Assembly (NCBI GenBank): GCA_946480545.1
Contig: CAMLKY010000116.1
Location: 1-6,622, forward strand
From: an uncultured Acidobacteriota bacterium
GTDB taxonomy: Bacteria > Acidobacteriota > Blastocatellia > Pyrinomonadales > Pyrinomonadaceae
DNA: 6,622 nt
Direction of reading: 5' to 3'
Numbering within the stretch: the first letter of the stretch is position 1; each line of letters opens with the position of its first letter. Below the pieces are notes generated by a model. It made no database searches and had not been told where the DNA came from. It was given only the letters and a program-made list of their open reading frames with translations. This document shows positions 6,523-6,622 of the stretch, one piece after another. The position numbers were made by a program, and so were the translations under genes.

Positions 6523-6621
6523 TCAACGGGAAGATTTTGCCGACTTTGGTTCGACCAGTTTTACGTCTTTTGGAAGCCCGTAGCTCTCGGCTTCGCTTGG
6601 ATAGTTTCCGGACTTCACGTC
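6523..6621 (-). CDS. panB: 3-methyl-2-oxobutanoate hydroxymethyltransferase, C-terminal tail only
   Basis: The minus strand is open from the window edge to a TGA at 6525-6523, giving 32 residues that begin DVKSGNYPSEAESYGLPKD. The V-K-x-G-x-(F/Y)-P-S-E pattern is the usual end of PanB, the enzyme that makes ketopantoate from 2-oxoisovalerate and methylene-tetrahydrofolate. The gene sits directly before panC with a 4-base gap, the commonest panBC arrangement. Only the tail is visible and it is short, so the call rests on this motif plus position. A Lys/Ser-rich extension (KLVEPKSAKSSR) follows the normal family end. Confidence 0.85.
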   Translation of the reverse strand, partial: DVKSGNYPSEAESYGLPKDVKLVEPKSAKSSR

Positions 6622-6622
6622 G

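Noticed and set aside
1..6622. Defence system, prophage, insertion sequence, CRISPR array or tRNA/rRNA gene
   Set aside because: No transposase, integrase, nuclease or repeat-spacer pattern was seen, and no cloverleaf or rRNA sequence; every sizeable stretch is covered by housekeeping or signalling genes.

Overview
This window looks like ordinary chromosome from a moderately GC-rich, Gram-negative-type bacterium. It holds tightly packed housekeeping genes and no sign of phage, plasmid, insertion sequence or CRISPR. The gene families and wording (a panB tail reading DVKSGNYPSEAESYG, a gatC-secreted protein-gatA order, a DUF721/DciA gene divergent from maf, and few Shine-Dalgarno sequences) fit an Acidobacteriota-like lineage. 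That assignment is inference from pattern memory, not from a search.

Layout, left to right. (1) Bases 2-1582, plus strand: the 3' part of a membrane-anchored GGDEF-EAL protein for cyclic-di-GMP turnover, cut by the window edge. (2) It converges with only 2 bases to spare on a minus-strand run transcribed from about 4335 down to 1585: dciA (DUF721), an 84-base gap with a small hairpin, gatC, a small secreted or lipoprotein-like gene, then gatA. The last two overlap by 4 bases (ATGA). GatC and GatA are two of the three subunits of the tRNA-dependent amidotransferase; gatB is not in the window. (3) A 51-base AT-rich divergent spacer separates dciA from plus-strand maf (4387-4959), a house-cleaning nucleotide pyrophosphatase. 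(4) The 138-base spacer between maf and the next, convergent gene holds a strong two-way terminator with 18-base arms (one mismatch). (5) A minus-strand run enters from the right edge: the panB tail, panC four bases later, then, after 59 bases with a perfect 16-base palindrome, a secreted thioredoxin-fold protein with no cysteine at all.

Functional picture: translation quality (gatCA), replication initiation (dciA), nucleotide pool hygiene (maf) and pantothenate/CoA synthesis (panBC) sit beside one signalling gene and two poorly characterised exported proteins. I did not find an undescribed system. The parts most worth a second look are the exported gene wedged between gatC and gatA, the cysteine-free thioredoxin-like protein behind panBC, the three-armed terminator region, and the apparently leaderless or SD-less starts.
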